Source: Amphibacillus sediminis NBRC 103570 (GTDB lineage Bacteria; Bacillota; Bacilli; Bacillales; Amphibacillaceae). From it: a stretch of 64,000 nucleotides of DNA. The position numbers and the translations under genes were made by a program. Each line of letters begins with the position of its first letter. Position 1 is the stretch's first letter. The stretch is from assembly GCF_001552275.1 (NCBI RefSeq), contig NZ_BCQW01000007.1:59002-123001 (forward strand). Direction: 5' to 3'. Under the pieces are notes generated by a model. That model made no database searches and was not told where the DNA came from. It saw only the letters and a program-made list of their open reading frames with translations. Of this stretch, positions 1 to 9,364 are shown piece after piece.

Positions 1-870
1 TTTACTAATCTTCCCTCCACTAACTAATTCGCCTAATTCCTTTAAAGTAGCCTCTTGATGCTCCACTCGCAGCCGTGCAATCTCTTGTAGTTTATCAGGT
101 AATGCATTTAGTCCAACCGTTTTCTCTATAAACTTGATATTCTCAACTTGGCGAAAAGCAGCTCCGATTGTTTTGTTTAAATTTGCTGTTTCACAGTTGA
201 CTAGACGATTAACCGAATTACGCATATCACGCATAATTCGTACATCCTCAAATCTAAGCAAAGCCTGATGTGCTCCGGTATAATTCAAAAATTCAGTGAT
301 TTTTTCAGCCTCTTTAATATAAGAAATATATCCTTTACGTCGCTCCAAAATCCGCGCATGCAAATCAAAATCATTCATCAACTGACATAAAGCATCATTA
401 TGCTCTTGATAGGCATTAGCTATCTCTAGATGATAGGAGGAGGTTTCGGGATTATTTATCGACCCTCCAGCCAGAAAAGCTCCCCTTAGGTAGGCACGCT
501 TACAGCATTCTTTTTCTAGATATTTCTTAGATATGGTACGTATTAGCGAGAAGGATGTAGTCAGAATATCGAGATCAACCAATATTTCCTTCGCACCCTT
601 TTCAATTCGAACGATATAGACATTATTTTTTTTCAGTTTCATCTTTTTACGAACAAGTAATTTGATTGGATACGGATATAAAGATTTAAGCAACACATAA
701 ATCCGTCTGGCAATGGCTGCATTTTCAGTTTGTACATCTAATAAATAGCTTTGTCTTGCAATTGAAATGACACCATTCATTCGAATCAAAGCCGCCAATT
801 CTGCTTCTTGACAGCAATTTTTATTTTCAATTTGAGTCATTTCCTTTTTTATTTCCGATGCAAATGACAT
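1..870 (-). CDS. whiA: WhiA sporulation/cell-division regulator, 3' end cut by window edge
   Basis: DNA-binding protein of the WhiA (DUF199) family, tied to cell division and chromosome segregation in Bacillus. The reverse strand opens with [20 protein letters not shown] at 870 and stays open for 290 codons to base 1. The visible part covers the LAGLIDADG-like fold ([14 protein letters not shown] about residue 125) and runs into the C-terminal helix-turn-helix ([10 protein letters not shown] at the edge). Family members are about 315 residues, so some 25 are missing. It follows yvcK by 27 bases and closes the rapZ-yvcK-whiA group, as in B. subtilis. The identity is certain; the stop lies outside the window. 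Confidence 0.95.
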   Translation of the reverse strand, partial: MSFASEIKKEMTQIENKNCCQEAELAALIRMNGVISIARQSYLLDVQTENAAIARRIYVLLKSLYPYPIKLLVRKKMKLKKNNVYIVRIEKGAKEILVDLDILTTSFSLIRTISKKYLEKECCKRAYLRGAFLAGGSINNPETSSYHLEIANAYQEHNDALCQLMNDFDLHARILERRKGYISYIKEAEKITEFLNYTGAHQALLRFEDVRIMRDMRNSVNRLVNCETANLNKTIGAAFRQVENIKFIEKTVGLNALPDKLQEIARLRVEHQEATLKELGELVSGGKISK

Positions 871-897
871 GGTTTACTCACCTTTCTCACTATACAT

Positions 898-1860
898 TTA
901 GACATCAATTAAAGAGCAAAGCAATTGTGCTACTTTGTTGGTATCATGTCGTAAGCGGGTTTGCTTCTCATCGATAATATCTGCTTCAATGATTTCCATT
1001 CCCAATTGCTTTAACCGATCACGGTCGTATACGACTGGGTCCGCATTTTCTTCCGCATATTTAATTCGTGCTGCCTTCGTAATCTGTTTATTATGGACTA
1101 AGATTTTATCAATACAGCCTTTGCCAACATGGTCAATAATAGCTTGGGCATGATCAGCTGCACTATAGCCACCTGTCTCACCTGCTTGTGTCATGACATT
1201 ACATACATAAACCACCTGACCTTTTGCTTCCCTTAGCGCATCTGCAATTTGAGGAACAACTAAATTAGGTAATGTACTTGTATATAAGCTTCCTGGTGAA
1301 ATGACAACCAAATCTGATTCCCTTACTGCCTGAACAGCCTCTGGTAATGGTTCAACCGCTTTTGGTTCAACGAAAACACGCTTAATTCGCTTATTTGCTA
1401 ATGGAATGTTTGACTCACCAATAACAATCTCACCATCAAACATTTCTGCATGTAAAAATACATTTTGATTAGCTATTGGATAAATGCGTCCCTTTACATT
1501 AAAAACACGAGCGATTTCTTTAATGCCATTATAAAAATCACCCGTTACTGCAGTCATAGCTGCCAATATTAAGTTCCCCATAGAATGTCCCATCAGTCCA
1601 TTCCCATTTTGAAATCGATGCTGAAATAGACGTTCCATAATAGGCTCTACTTCGGACAAAGCCGCAATTACATTCCGAATATCTCCTGGTGCTGGCATTG
1701 ACATCTCTGTTCTTAAACGTCCTGAGCTACCACCATCATCTGCGACTGTTACAATAGCCGATAAAGATATCGGATAATGCTTTAATCCACGAAGTAGCAC
1801 CGGCATGCCGGTTCCCCCACCTAATACAGCCACTTTCTTTTTATCTTTACCATTTGCCAT
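898..1860 (-). CDS. yvcK: YvcK/CofD-family protein (gluconeogenesis factor)
   Basis: Cytosolic protein of the YvcK (UPF0052, CofD-like) family, needed in B. subtilis for normal shape and growth on gluconeogenic carbon sources and reported to bind UDP-sugars. It is 320 residues, normal for the family. The N-terminus has the Rossmann-type glycine loop VAVLGGGTGMPVL, then the typical ADDGGSSGRLR segment. I place the start at ATG 1860 (MANGKDKK): the longer reading frame from 1980 would run deep into rapZ. The start follows the rapZ stop by two bases, so translation is probably coupled. It lies between rapZ and whiA in the standard order. Confidence 0.95.
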   Translation of the reverse strand: MANGKDKKKVAVLGGGTGMPVLLRGLKHYPISLSAIVTVADDGGSSGRLRTEMSMPAPGDIRNVIAALSEVEPIMERLFQHRFQNGNGLMGHSMGNLILAAMTAVTGDFYNGIKEIARVFNVKGRIYPIANQNVFLHAEMFDGEIVIGESNIPLANKRIKRVFVEPKAVEPLPEAVQAVRESDLVVISPGSLYTSTLPNLVVPQIADALREAKGQVVYVCNVMTQAGETGGYSAADHAQAIIDHVGKGCIDKILVHNKQITKAARIKYAEENADPVVYDRDRLKQLGMEIIEADIIDEKQTRLRHDTNKVAQLLCSLIDV

Positions 1861-1862
1861 CT

Positions 1863-2744
1863 CTAATGTCCCTTTCTTTTGTCTATATCTCGATGTGATA
1901 CATGTGTGATATATTGTTTGGAGTAATATTGGGCAATATGTTCTGCTAAAGCAACGGAGCGATGCTGGCCACCGGTACATCCAATCGCTATTACAAGCTG
2001 TGACTTGCCCTCCTTTTTATATTGAGGCAACATAAAAGTTAACAGATCCAAAAGTTTTTCTAAAAATTTTTGTGTCTCCGTCCATTTAAAAACATAATCT
2101 GCTACATCTGTTGTTAATCCCGTTAAGGGCTGGAGATGTTCAACATAATGTGGATTAGGTAAAAAACGAACATCAAAAACAAGATCTGCATCAATCGGCA
2201 TCCCATATTTAAAACCAAAAGATATCGTATGAATAGAAAAGCGACGTTGCTCATCCTCACCATATTTAGCGATAATCTTTTCTCGTAATGCTTTTGGTTT
2301 TAAATGAGTCGTATCAATATAGTGCTGTGCGCGTCCGCGCAGTTCTCCTAGTATTTGGCGCTCTTGCTGAATGCCTTCAAGAGGTAAGCCTTCTGGAGCA
2401 AGAGGATGCTGTCGACGCGTTTCTTTATATCGAGAGACGAGTACCTTATCTTGAGCATCTAAAAACAAGATATGCTCCTCCAACCAATCAAGATCTGTTA
2501 GCTGGTCAAGAGCATCGAATAAAGAATCGAAGAATTCTCTACCTCTTAAATCCATAACAAGTGCAACCTTATTAATATTATTAGCTGCATCTTTCATCAA
2601 TTCTAAAAACTTCGGAAGTAGGGCAGGTGGTAGATTATCGACACAATAATAGCCCAAATCTTCAAAGCTTTGGACAGCAACCGTCTTTCCTGCACCCGAC
2701 ATTCCCGTAATAATGACTAGCTTTGTCTCACGATTTTCAGTCAT
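1863..2744 (-). CDS. rapZ: RapZ/YvcJ RNase adapter-type nucleotide-binding protein
   Basis: RapZ family protein: a GTP/ATP-binding P-loop protein; in enterobacteria it is an RNase adapter for GlmZ decay, and in Bacillus (YvcJ) it hydrolyses nucleotides and affects competence. The Walker A motif [10 protein letters not shown] lies near residue 13, and the conserved [13 protein letters not shown] segment is close to the C-terminus. Start chosen at ATG 2744 (MTENRETK), which has GGAAGTG eight bases upstream; the upstream ATGs at 2760-2768 have no ribosome site of their own. Length 293 residues matches the family. It is flanked by the nudix gene and yvcK, probably one transcript. Confidence 0.95.
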   Translation of the reverse strand: MTENRETKLVIITGMSGAGKTVAVQSFEDLGYYCVDNLPPALLPKFLELMKDAANNINKVALVMDLRGREFFDSLFDALDQLTDLDWLEEHILFLDAQDKVLVSRYKETRRQHPLAPEGLPLEGIQQERQILGELRGRAQHYIDTTHLKPKALREKIIAKYGEDEQRRFSIHTISFGFKYGMPIDADLVFDVRFLPNPHYVEHLQPLTGLTTDVADYVFKWTETQKFLEKLLDLLTFMLPQYKKEGKSQLVIAIGCTGGQHRSVALAEHIAQYYSKQYITHVSHRDIDKRKGH

Positions 2745-2770
2745 TGAATCACTTCCTTTCATCATCAATC

Positions 2771-3223
2771 TTAATTAAGTCGATAGCTAATTAATTGATC
2801 ATGCTCATCTAACGCAAAGCTTGCAAAAAGCTGCTGGTTCAATTCAATCATATATTTATGGATAATCCGATCACTGGGGGCGGTAGGAATCGAAGCTAGT
2901 TCAGCCACATCAACCCACTCAAGCTCCCCTTCTGAACACTCTTTTACTAATTCTCCAGAAACCTTGTCGGCTTTAAAAGTGAACATCATCCATTCATCTT
3001 TAGGATATTGAGCTGATTTCTTCGTCATTGTTGCAACACTATATAATTGAGGGTTCGCTACAAGTAACCCTGTTTCTTCTCTAACTTCTCTAATTACGGA
3101 TTCTTTAATCGATTCCCCTGATTCCATCTTTCCACCTGGCATTGCGTACCAACCATAGCGTGGTTTTTTTAATAATAGAACTTGTTGATTATTTATAATT
3201 AAGCAATTGGTTACACGCTGCAA
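2771..3223 (-). CDS. yvcI: Nudix hydrolase YvcI (8-oxo-dGTP-type)
   Basis: Nudix hydrolase of 150 residues, expected to cleave nucleoside diphosphate derivatives such as oxidised nucleotides. A complete Nudix box runs from GKMESGES to REVREETGL, with the REXXEE core intact. The start is a TTG at 3223 (MQRVTNCLI) preceded by GAGAGTG at good distance; no ATG is available nearby. It is the first gene of the yvcI-rapZ-yvcK-whiA group, as in B. subtilis. The exact substrate cannot be read from sequence. Confidence 0.9.
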   Translation of the reverse strand: MQRVTNCLIINNQQVLLLKKPRYGWYAMPGGKMESGESIKESVIREVREETGLLVANPQLYSVATMTKKSAQYPKDEWMMFTFKADKVSGELVKECSEGELEWVDVAELASIPTAPSDRIIHKYMIELNQQLFASFALDEHDQLISYRLN

Positions 3224-3254
3224 GTCTATTCACTCTCTTCATTCATTTATATTC

Positions 3255-3260
3255 ATTATA
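3255..3260 (-). promoter_or_regulatory. Possible -10 box of the yvcI-rapZ-yvcK-whiA operon
   Basis: On the minus strand a TATAAT hexamer lies 32 bases before the TTG start of the nudix gene. The hexamer 17 bases further upstream (TAGTCA) is a weak -35 match, so the promoter is only a candidate. Bases 3269-3299 also hold an inverted repeat (AGGAAGG with CCTTCCT). The gap 3224-3383 shows no gene. Confidence 0.35.
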
Positions 3261-3383
3261 CTATAACAGGAAGGTACTGACTAGTGAACGCCTTCCTATG
3301 CCACTACTATTATTGAAGCCTATTATAGCTACTTTTTTCGAGTCTAAAAATGAATTACCACTACTAATTATAAGATTACTGCT

Positions 3384-3873
3384 AATCAAGAAAAAACACC
3401 TGTAAAAGCTAATTCTTACTATGTTACTAATCTAAAACAAATTATGGAGTTTTATGAAGACTATATTGGAAGGACTATTTAGTACCCTTCTTAGGCTAGA
3501 ATCGGATGATGTACCTTCCAAAATATTAATTTATCCTGAGGACTATCCGAAAATACCAAGAGCAAAACCTCGCTTTAAAGACGAATTCGTTCTATAGCAA
3601 TTGAACAGTCACCTTGATAAATTACCTGATTATATAGCTACGATGACTATGATTGTTCAAGAATGTAGAATGAGATATGTGAATTGTGACCTTGAAAAAA
3701 GGTTGTCTATTAGAGGAAAAGATGGATCGCCATTAAAGCAAGAAACATTTAGAGGCGAGTTGAATAAATTAGCCTATGAGCAAAATATAGTGGATAAATC
3801 AGGTGAGATTTATAGATTCCATAATTATATGGAGATCTGTATAATAAAGAGTAGTTTAATTATTAATCTGTAG
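3384..3873 (+). pseudogene. Decayed tyrosine recombinase (Tn554 TnpB-like) remnant
   Basis: Broken remains of a phage-integrase-type recombinase. One frame from 3384 reads [19 protein letters not shown] and stops near 3480; a second frame picks up around 3481 with [20 protein letters not shown], meets a TAG at 3595, and continues to 3873 with [14 protein letters not shown], then [20 protein letters not shown] and IYRFHN. These segments resemble Tn554-type TnpB proteins from memory. A stretch seems missing after the region of the first catalytic Arg (ECRMRYVN), and the sequence breaks off where the catalytic His-x-x-Arg-His should follow. It cannot be active. It marks a mobile-element scar at the left edge of the accessory island. 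Confidence 0.7.
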
Positions 3874-3907
3874 ACATATTTTAGGAGTTGTTATAGGAAT
3901 ATTTGCA

Positions 3908-4042
3908 ATGAGTTTGTGGAGAAATAATGAGGCAGATTGGCAACTTATGGTTAGTTTAATTATAGGGGGCCTCATTGCAATACTTATTGTATCAAGAATA
4001 AGAATGTATATTAAAAATGCGAAGGATGAAGCCAGTGAATAG
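3908..4042 (+). CDS. Small membrane protein, unknown, possibly a gene fragment
   Basis: Short frame of 44 residues starting MSLWRNNEADWQ, with one clear hydrophobic segment (LMVSLIIGGLIAILIVS) followed by a charged tail (RIRMYIKNAKDEASE). The frame stays open upstream into HILGVVIGIFA, so the original gene may have been longer and cut at the recombinase remnant. No strong ribosome site is seen before the ATG. Function unknown. It ends 18 bases before the first copy of the recurring boundary motif at 4061. Confidence 0.35.
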   Translation: MSLWRNNEADWQLMVSLIIGGLIAILIVSRIRMYIKNAKDEASE

Positions 4043-4060
4043 TGGTTGCTTCAATTTAGG

Positions 4061-4074
4061 TAACGGGTGCATTA
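4061..4074 (+). repeat. Boundary motif copy 1 (AACGGGTGCATTA)
   Basis: A short motif lies before the serine hydrolase pseudogene and recurs as AACGGGTGCGTTA at 5338-5350 (after that gene, before the zinc-ribbon gene) and more loosely as AATGGTGCTTTA near 5597-5609 (after the zinc-ribbon gene). The spacing brackets one gene per interval. It looks like a cassette-type boundary, but the role is inferred only from position. Confidence 0.45.
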
Positions 4075-4152
4075 GAAAAACACTATAGAAGAATTGGGTT
4101 CTTTTGAATACCTATGCGAGTCTTTAAAATTAAAGCTGTGGGGGTTGAGCAC

Positions 4153-5242
4153 ATGAGAAATGGAAAAACTCATATTGTATTGGAAAACCGTTTTAGAAAA
4201 GTGATTCAAAAGGATAAAAATATACAAAACGCTTATATGCTAATCCATTCGGAAAAGCAGGGTATCCATGTGAATATGGCTGAAGGGTCAACAGGAAGTA
4301 TACCTGCTCACCCTGAGCAACCTTACTTTATTGCAAGTATCGATAAGTTGTTTACTTCTGTGTTAATTGGTAGTTTGGAAGAGCAAGGAAAACTGTCCTA
4401 CGAAGATGCAATCGCTTCTTATTTTGATTCAGAATTACTGCACAACTTACATATTTATAAAGGAAAAGATTACACAAACGAGATTAATAAAACATTTATT
4501 GAATCACACGTCTGGGTTATTTGGTGATGGCTTAGAAAAATCAAAACAGGGCACATCAATGATGGATTTGCTTCTTGATGAATCACCCCATTCCTGGACA
4601 CCACATTATATCATTCAATGGTCTAAAGAAAACTTAACATCCCATTTTCCACCAGGTAAAGGATTTTATTATTCAGATACTGGTTATTATCTTTTAATTT
4701 TAATCATTGAGAAAATCACCTCAAAACCATATCATGAGGTACTTAAACAATCACTTTTTCAACCTCTTGAGATGAATCAAACCTATATGATTCAGCACTC
4801 TGAACCAGTGATAAAAAAAGAATATCCTGTTGCAGATTGTTTCTTACACAATAAAAATGTGACACAAGATATTCGTCTCGGGATGGACGAAACTGGCGGA
4901 AGAATAGTTGCTACAACCGAGGACTTATTGAAATTTATGAAAGCCTTAGTATGTAATAAACTCCTCCGTAAAGAATCAATGGAAAAAATGAAGGATTGGG
5001 CAAAATTTTCTATAGGTATTGACTACGGCTTTGGGATTATGAATTTTAAACACATCCCCTTATTAATGCCTAAGAGATATAGTGTATGGGGAAATGCAGG
5101 ATCAAATGGCTCTTTTATGTTTTACCATTCTGAATTGGACGCTTATTTCATTGGTAGCTTAAACCATTTTAAATACCAGCGAAAAGGAATTATGCTCATG
5201 TTTAAAATGATTGATATCCTTTTAAAAAGTAACCCAATATAA
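4153..5242 (+). pseudogene. Frameshifted serine hydrolase (class C beta-lactamase fold)
   Basis: A beta-lactamase/D-alanyl-D-alanine peptidase-like serine hydrolase split by a frameshift. The first part (from ATG 4153, MRNGKTHIVLENR) holds the catalytic SxxK as SIDK in IASIDKLFTS. The second part, in another frame from about 4480, reads IKHLLNHTSGLFGDG, has the Tyr motif YSDTGYYLL, and ends TGGRIVATTEDLLKFM ... WGNAGSNGSF. The break is at about 4480-4500, where a base seems lost in an AT-rich stretch. All other conserved parts are present, so the mutation is recent or a sequence error. Such proteins are often esterases or peptidases and seldom true antibiotic-resistance enzymes. Confidence 0.75.
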
Positions 5243-5336
5243 GTATATAAAAATTGCAAGTAATAATAGTTTTTGGTATTACTAAATATTATAGAAACCA
5301 AATTAAGGGGAAGGTTGTGAATTATTGTACTTAACA

Positions 5337-5350
5337 TAACGGGTGCGTTA
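5337..5350 (+). repeat. Boundary motif copy 2 (AACGGGTGCGTTA)
   Basis: Second copy of the motif first seen at 4061, with one base changed. It sits between the serine hydrolase pseudogene and the zinc-ribbon gene, about 30 bases before the ribosome site of the latter. A looser third copy lies near 5597-5609. Confidence 0.45.
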
Positions 5351-5389
5351 ACTGAACAACTTAATGATTTGAGGTTGGAGAGAGAACAA

Positions 5390-5586
5390 ATGGAAAAAAA
5401 GAATGTCCTAAATGTAATAACAGTCAAGTAGAAAAAGGAGCAGTTAGAGCAAGAAATAGTGTAGTTCATATGTTTCCATATAATAATCTAAGAAGTCTAT
5501 CATCACCAATATTCTCATACTACTGCTCGAATTGTGGGTATGTGTTAGGCTCATATGTTGAAAATCCTAAAAATCTTAAAAAGTGA
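5390..5586 (+). pseudogene. Small zinc-ribbon protein with homopolymer frameshift
   Basis: A strong ribosome site (GGTTGGAGAGAG) precedes an ATG at 5390. The first frame stops after 13 codons, but the next frame reads ECPKCNNSQVEKGAVRARNS and ends FSYYCSNCGYVLGSYVENP before TGA at 5584. The two CxxC pairs form a zinc ribbon. ATG-GAA is followed by seven A bases; eight would join the start to the zinc-ribbon frame and give a 64-residue protein. This is either a one-base loss, a sequencing slip or a phase-variable tract. Function unknown. Confidence 0.55.
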
Positions 5587-5628
5587 TATTCAATTAAATG
5601 GTGCTTTAGTTAAATGAATAAAAATCAG

Positions 5629-5682
5629 CCTGTATCTTATGTTACTATTAAGTAATTTAAGATACAGGTTTTACTATTTTTG
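5629..5682 (+). terminator. Rho-independent terminator closing the accessory island
   Basis: A perfect 11-base inverted repeat (CCTGTATCTTA at 5629-5639 with TAAGATACAGG at 5658-5668) is followed by TTTTACTATTTTT. It faces the plus strand, matching the orientation of the island genes before it. Confidence 0.8.
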
Positions 5683-5774
5683 AAATAATTACCTTTCACT
5701 TCAAATACATGTATTCTTCAAAGTGAAAGTATTGATTTAAATGATTCTTTTGTAATTTACTCTTGATAACAGCC

Positions 5775-5835
5775 AACGTCTGCACGAGTACAACCTATGC
5801 GTCGAACCCCCCCACTGAACAAAGTTTCACTTTAT
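5775..5835 (+). repeat. Partial composite hairpin repeat (copy R1)
   Basis: About 60 bases match the end of the composite repeat family (AACGTCTGCACGAG ... CTATGCGTCGAA ... CCCCCACTGAAC ... GTTTCACTTTA). Only the terminal third is present. The rest of the gap 5587-6338 holds the terminator at 5629, a hairpin at 6148 and degenerate sequence in which I recognise no gene. Confidence 0.65.
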
Positions 5836-6139
5836 TCTTTCAATTCTACATAGCCTCGATACCAAAAGATCAAGAAACTCTCGGTATGGAATCGAATAGC
5901 CCGACTGGAAGGGGGGCAGATACAGAATAATACTTGCATTAGTGCCATCTTCATTGATGTCGTAACTATTTACTTTTGCTTAATTCAAATGAACATGCTA
6001 CGGATTTCAGTTTTTTAGCAAGCAAGAGAGTGAGGATATTTTATTATGGGTTATGCTTAGAACATCTAAGACATACCTAGCTTGTAAACCCGTTAATGAT
6101 TTTGGCAGGTTAATGACAGCTCTAGAGGCATTTGTTCAA

Positions 6140-6170
6140 AAAAAAGACACAGACTATGTTAGTCTGTGCG
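6140..6170 (-). terminator. Terminator downstream of trxB
   Basis: Hairpin CACAGACTA - TGT - TAGTCTGTG (6148-6168). On the minus strand it is followed by TCTTTTTTTT, so it can end transcripts coming from trxB. It lies 170 bases after the trxB stop. Confidence 0.65.
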
Positions 6171-6338
6171 TCAATCTTATATATTTAAAAAAGGGGGTTA
6201 ATTAATTAATTAATTAAAGTATACCCCATAAGTGTTGCATTCGTGTTACAGCGTGATTAAGATAAGGTAAAGATTGGTTTTATTCTAAAAAAAGCCAAGT
6301 ATAACCTTTTTTACCAATTAATTAGTTGAAATTATGGT

Positions 6339-7292
<954 letters not shown>

Positions 7293-7381
7293 TCATCCCT
7301 TCTCTCGTACTAAATCGCAATCATTACTGTACCCATTATCATATGTTCTTATTAAAACGTCTACTGATTTGCTCAAATTCT

Positions 7382-8398
7382 TTAGGAACGCCATGGCGTC
7401 TGCTCATTAGTCAATTCATGATGTAAACGGCAGCCTTCCTGCCAAACTTGCTCAGCAACTAAAGTTCTCCCCAGCCCATGAGCAGCTTTAGCCAAGGCTC
7501 TAAAATAGGATAAATGATTTTTCAACCTCGCCTTTGGTAAGCGCGATAAACGCTGAAAGCCTTGGTTATAACAACCAAGATGGACAAAAGTAATCGCAAC
7601 TCTTAGTGCCTGTTCTATATGAATGGGATGGATATTCACCAATTCCTCAAGATAGTGCTTGGCCTGCTCGGTTTGGTTTTGCTCGTAATGGAATACAGCC
7701 AAGTTACACAAGGCAGGGAGCTTATCATGACATGTTTGATAAAGGTCCAACTCGTGCTCAAGTGCCCGTGAATGCTCTCCCGAAAAAAATAATGCATAAC
7801 TATATTCATGTTTGGCGATATGATAATCTGGAAAACGCGTTAGCATTTCTTTTAGTAAAGGAAGTGCTGAGCTCCATTGCTTACGTTGAAGGTGATAAAA
7901 AGCTGTTTCCTGATGAGCCAATAATTCATCCTCTTGTTCAAACCATTCGTCTTCTTCCTCCAACCCTAATTCTAAAATGGTGAGCAACTGCTCAGTCTCT
8001 GAGCTAAATTCACCTTTTGGATCTTTTTCAAGGTAAAGTGCGGCATACTTTTTGGCATCTTTTAGTAAACCTAAATGAGCATAGTTATTAGCCATCAAAT
8101 AATAACAATCAAAATAGTCACTTCCATGTTCTTTTATCACATCAATTAGGATTTGGTTAGCCGCATGGTAAGCGCCTATCTCGGTATAGACGATCGACAT
8201 TTGCGACGGATAAAGTGCTTCAGAGGGATTTGCTTCAACAGCTTTCTGAAGCCACTTAAGTGCTAATTCAAATTTCCGTTTATAAAAAGCAGCTACTCCT
8301 TTTGAAAAATAAAAATCACCCTCAGGAATAAATGGTATTATTTTCTTATCCAGTTGAACGTCCTTCCATTTATTCTGCTCTTTTTGCTTACGTGTCAT
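7382..8398 (-). CDS. Tetratricopeptide-repeat protein (YvcD-like)
   Basis: A soluble protein of 338 residues made mostly of TPR helices, for example GDFYFSKGVAAFYKRKFELA (about residue 28), then ALPLLKEMLTRFPDYHIAKH in the middle. TPR proteins are scaffolds for protein contacts; no partner is known here. It has no signal peptide or membrane segment. Start ATG 8398 follows AAAGGGGAAA. It precedes trxB by 95 bases, the place of yvcD in B. subtilis, which is the basis for the name. A perfect 12-base palindrome (ACGCCATGGCGT) sits in the last codons. Confidence 0.8.
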   Translation of the reverse strand: MTRKQKEQNKWKDVQLDKKIIPFIPEGDFYFSKGVAAFYKRKFELALKWLQKAVEANPSEALYPSQMSIVYTEIGAYHAANQILIDVIKEHGSDYFDCYYLMANNYAHLGLLKDAKKYAALYLEKDPKGEFSSETEQLLTILELGLEEEDEWFEQEDELLAHQETAFYHLQRKQWSSALPLLKEMLTRFPDYHIAKHEYSYALFFSGEHSRALEHELDLYQTCHDKLPALCNLAVFHYEQNQTEQAKHYLEELVNIHPIHIEQALRVAITFVHLGCYNQGFQRLSRLPKARLKNHLSYFRALAKAAHGLGRTLVAEQVWQEGCRLHHELTNEQTPWRS

Positions 8399-8496
8399 AT
8401 ATTTCCCCTTTACTACAGATTAATGAAGCGGTTAGATCTAATGGATGCTTGGTAATAGATCGTGATACAACCTAAACGACCTAAACATACAGATAT

Positions 8497-8945
8497 AACT
8501 TCATTCAGCAGAAGGCTCCCTCTTCTATGAGTGGTGAGACGAATGCCTATTTGTCTTCCCCTTAGGGAGGATTTAAAACCCCAGCTAAATAAAGTTGAAA
8601 ATCCGATGGATGCCACAGATCTTCAGCAGCAATTTATCGAGCACAGCGCGATAAAAGTGGACTCATTCAGTGGGGGGTTCGACGCATAGGATGTGCTCGT
8701 GCAGACGTTGCGACACGACGTTGCGAACTTAGTCAGCTTCCTCTCCCCCCACTGAACGTTAGTTGAACCAATCGGGCCGTTACTGGCTGTTGGATCTCCT
8801 ACTTAGACATGATCTGTTCCCTTATTTCTTGAACTGGGAGGCTTACAAAAGCCCTTCGATGGGGCGAGTAATCGCAGCCCCAGCCAGTTACACTGCGATA
8901 AAATCTAGGCACAAATACGACAAGGCGCATTTGATTTGTTATTTT
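8497..8945 (-). repeat. Composite hairpin repeat R2 (two modules)
   Basis: Two adjoining modules fill the gap before the TPR gene. 8497-8596 is a 100-base module with imperfect terminal inverted repeats (AACTTCATTCAGC and GCTAAATAAAGTT). 8640-8945 is a long copy of the main element in reverse orientation. It includes a perfect 12-base stem (TTCAGTGGGGGG at 8666 with CCCCCCACTGAA at 8745) and the conserved stretches that return at 17986, 27055 and 39389. Frames inside it (for example 8763-8960) change between copies and are not taken as genes. Confidence 0.8.
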
Positions 8946-9028
8946 GCTATTGTCGAGTGAAGTATAACATATTTTTGCCAATCTTCCTATCACGAACTTG
9001 AGCCATTAATCTTTTTAAATTGTAGTAT

Positions 9029-9168
9029 GTGAAACTTCGTTCAGTGGGGGATCGACGCAAGGATGTACTCGTGCAGAGACGTGTTCCCTTATTTCGTAGC
9101 GGGAGGCTTACAAAAGCCCTTCGATGGGGCGAGTAATCACAACCCCAGCCAGTTACACTGCGATAAAA
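9029..9168 (-). repeat. Internally deleted composite repeat R3
   Basis: A short version of the main element. The outer GTGAAACTTCGTTCAGTGGGGG end is joined, after the GATGTACTCGTGCAG region, directly to the GTTCCCTTATTTC stretch and the AAGCCCTTCGATGGGGC end. About 100 internal bases are missing relative to the copy at 8640-8945. The rest of the gap 8946-9364 holds a terminator and nothing else I recognise. Confidence 0.75.
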
Positions 9169-9187
9169 AAAGCTCTCAAATCAAAAG

Positions 9188-9216
9188 GGAGCACCACTAT
9201 TTGTTAGTGATACTCC
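9188..9216 (-). terminator. Terminator after the GlpD-like gene
   Basis: On the minus strand, GGAG-TAT-CACTA-ACAAA-TAGTG-GTG-CTCC forms a two-part stem followed by CTTTTGA. It lies about 150 bases after the stop of the flavoprotein gene. Confidence 0.55.
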
Positions 9217-9364
9217 TAGCCTCGGATCTTTACTTCTAATTATCTCGAAAATTACAAATAAAGCGAACAAGAATAAAGTAGTAACTTTAACACTAAACTA
9301 ATTCTATTCACTTGCCGATTACAAGATAAAAACAAGGATAAGAAGAAACGGCAGAATCGGTAAA

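Noticed and set aside
4153..5242. Beta-lactamase antibiotic-resistance gene.
   Set aside because: The frame is broken, and proteins of this broad family are mostly esterases or peptidases.
5840..6130. Possible insertion-sequence remnant between the island terminator and trxB.
   Set aside because: Short frames in both directions have many stops and I could match none to a transposase.
8413..8616. Minus-strand frame of 67 codons in the repeat region before the TPR gene.
   Set aside because: It overlaps the terminal-repeat module, has no ribosome site and resembles nothing known.
8763..8960. Open frame containing YKSPSMGRVIAAPASYT, also found in frames at 37996-38205, 39430-39654 and 27041-27262.
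   Set aside because: These frames all lie in copies of the composite hairpin repeat, start and end at different places, and are broken by indels. The shared peptide reflects DNA conservation, not a protein family.
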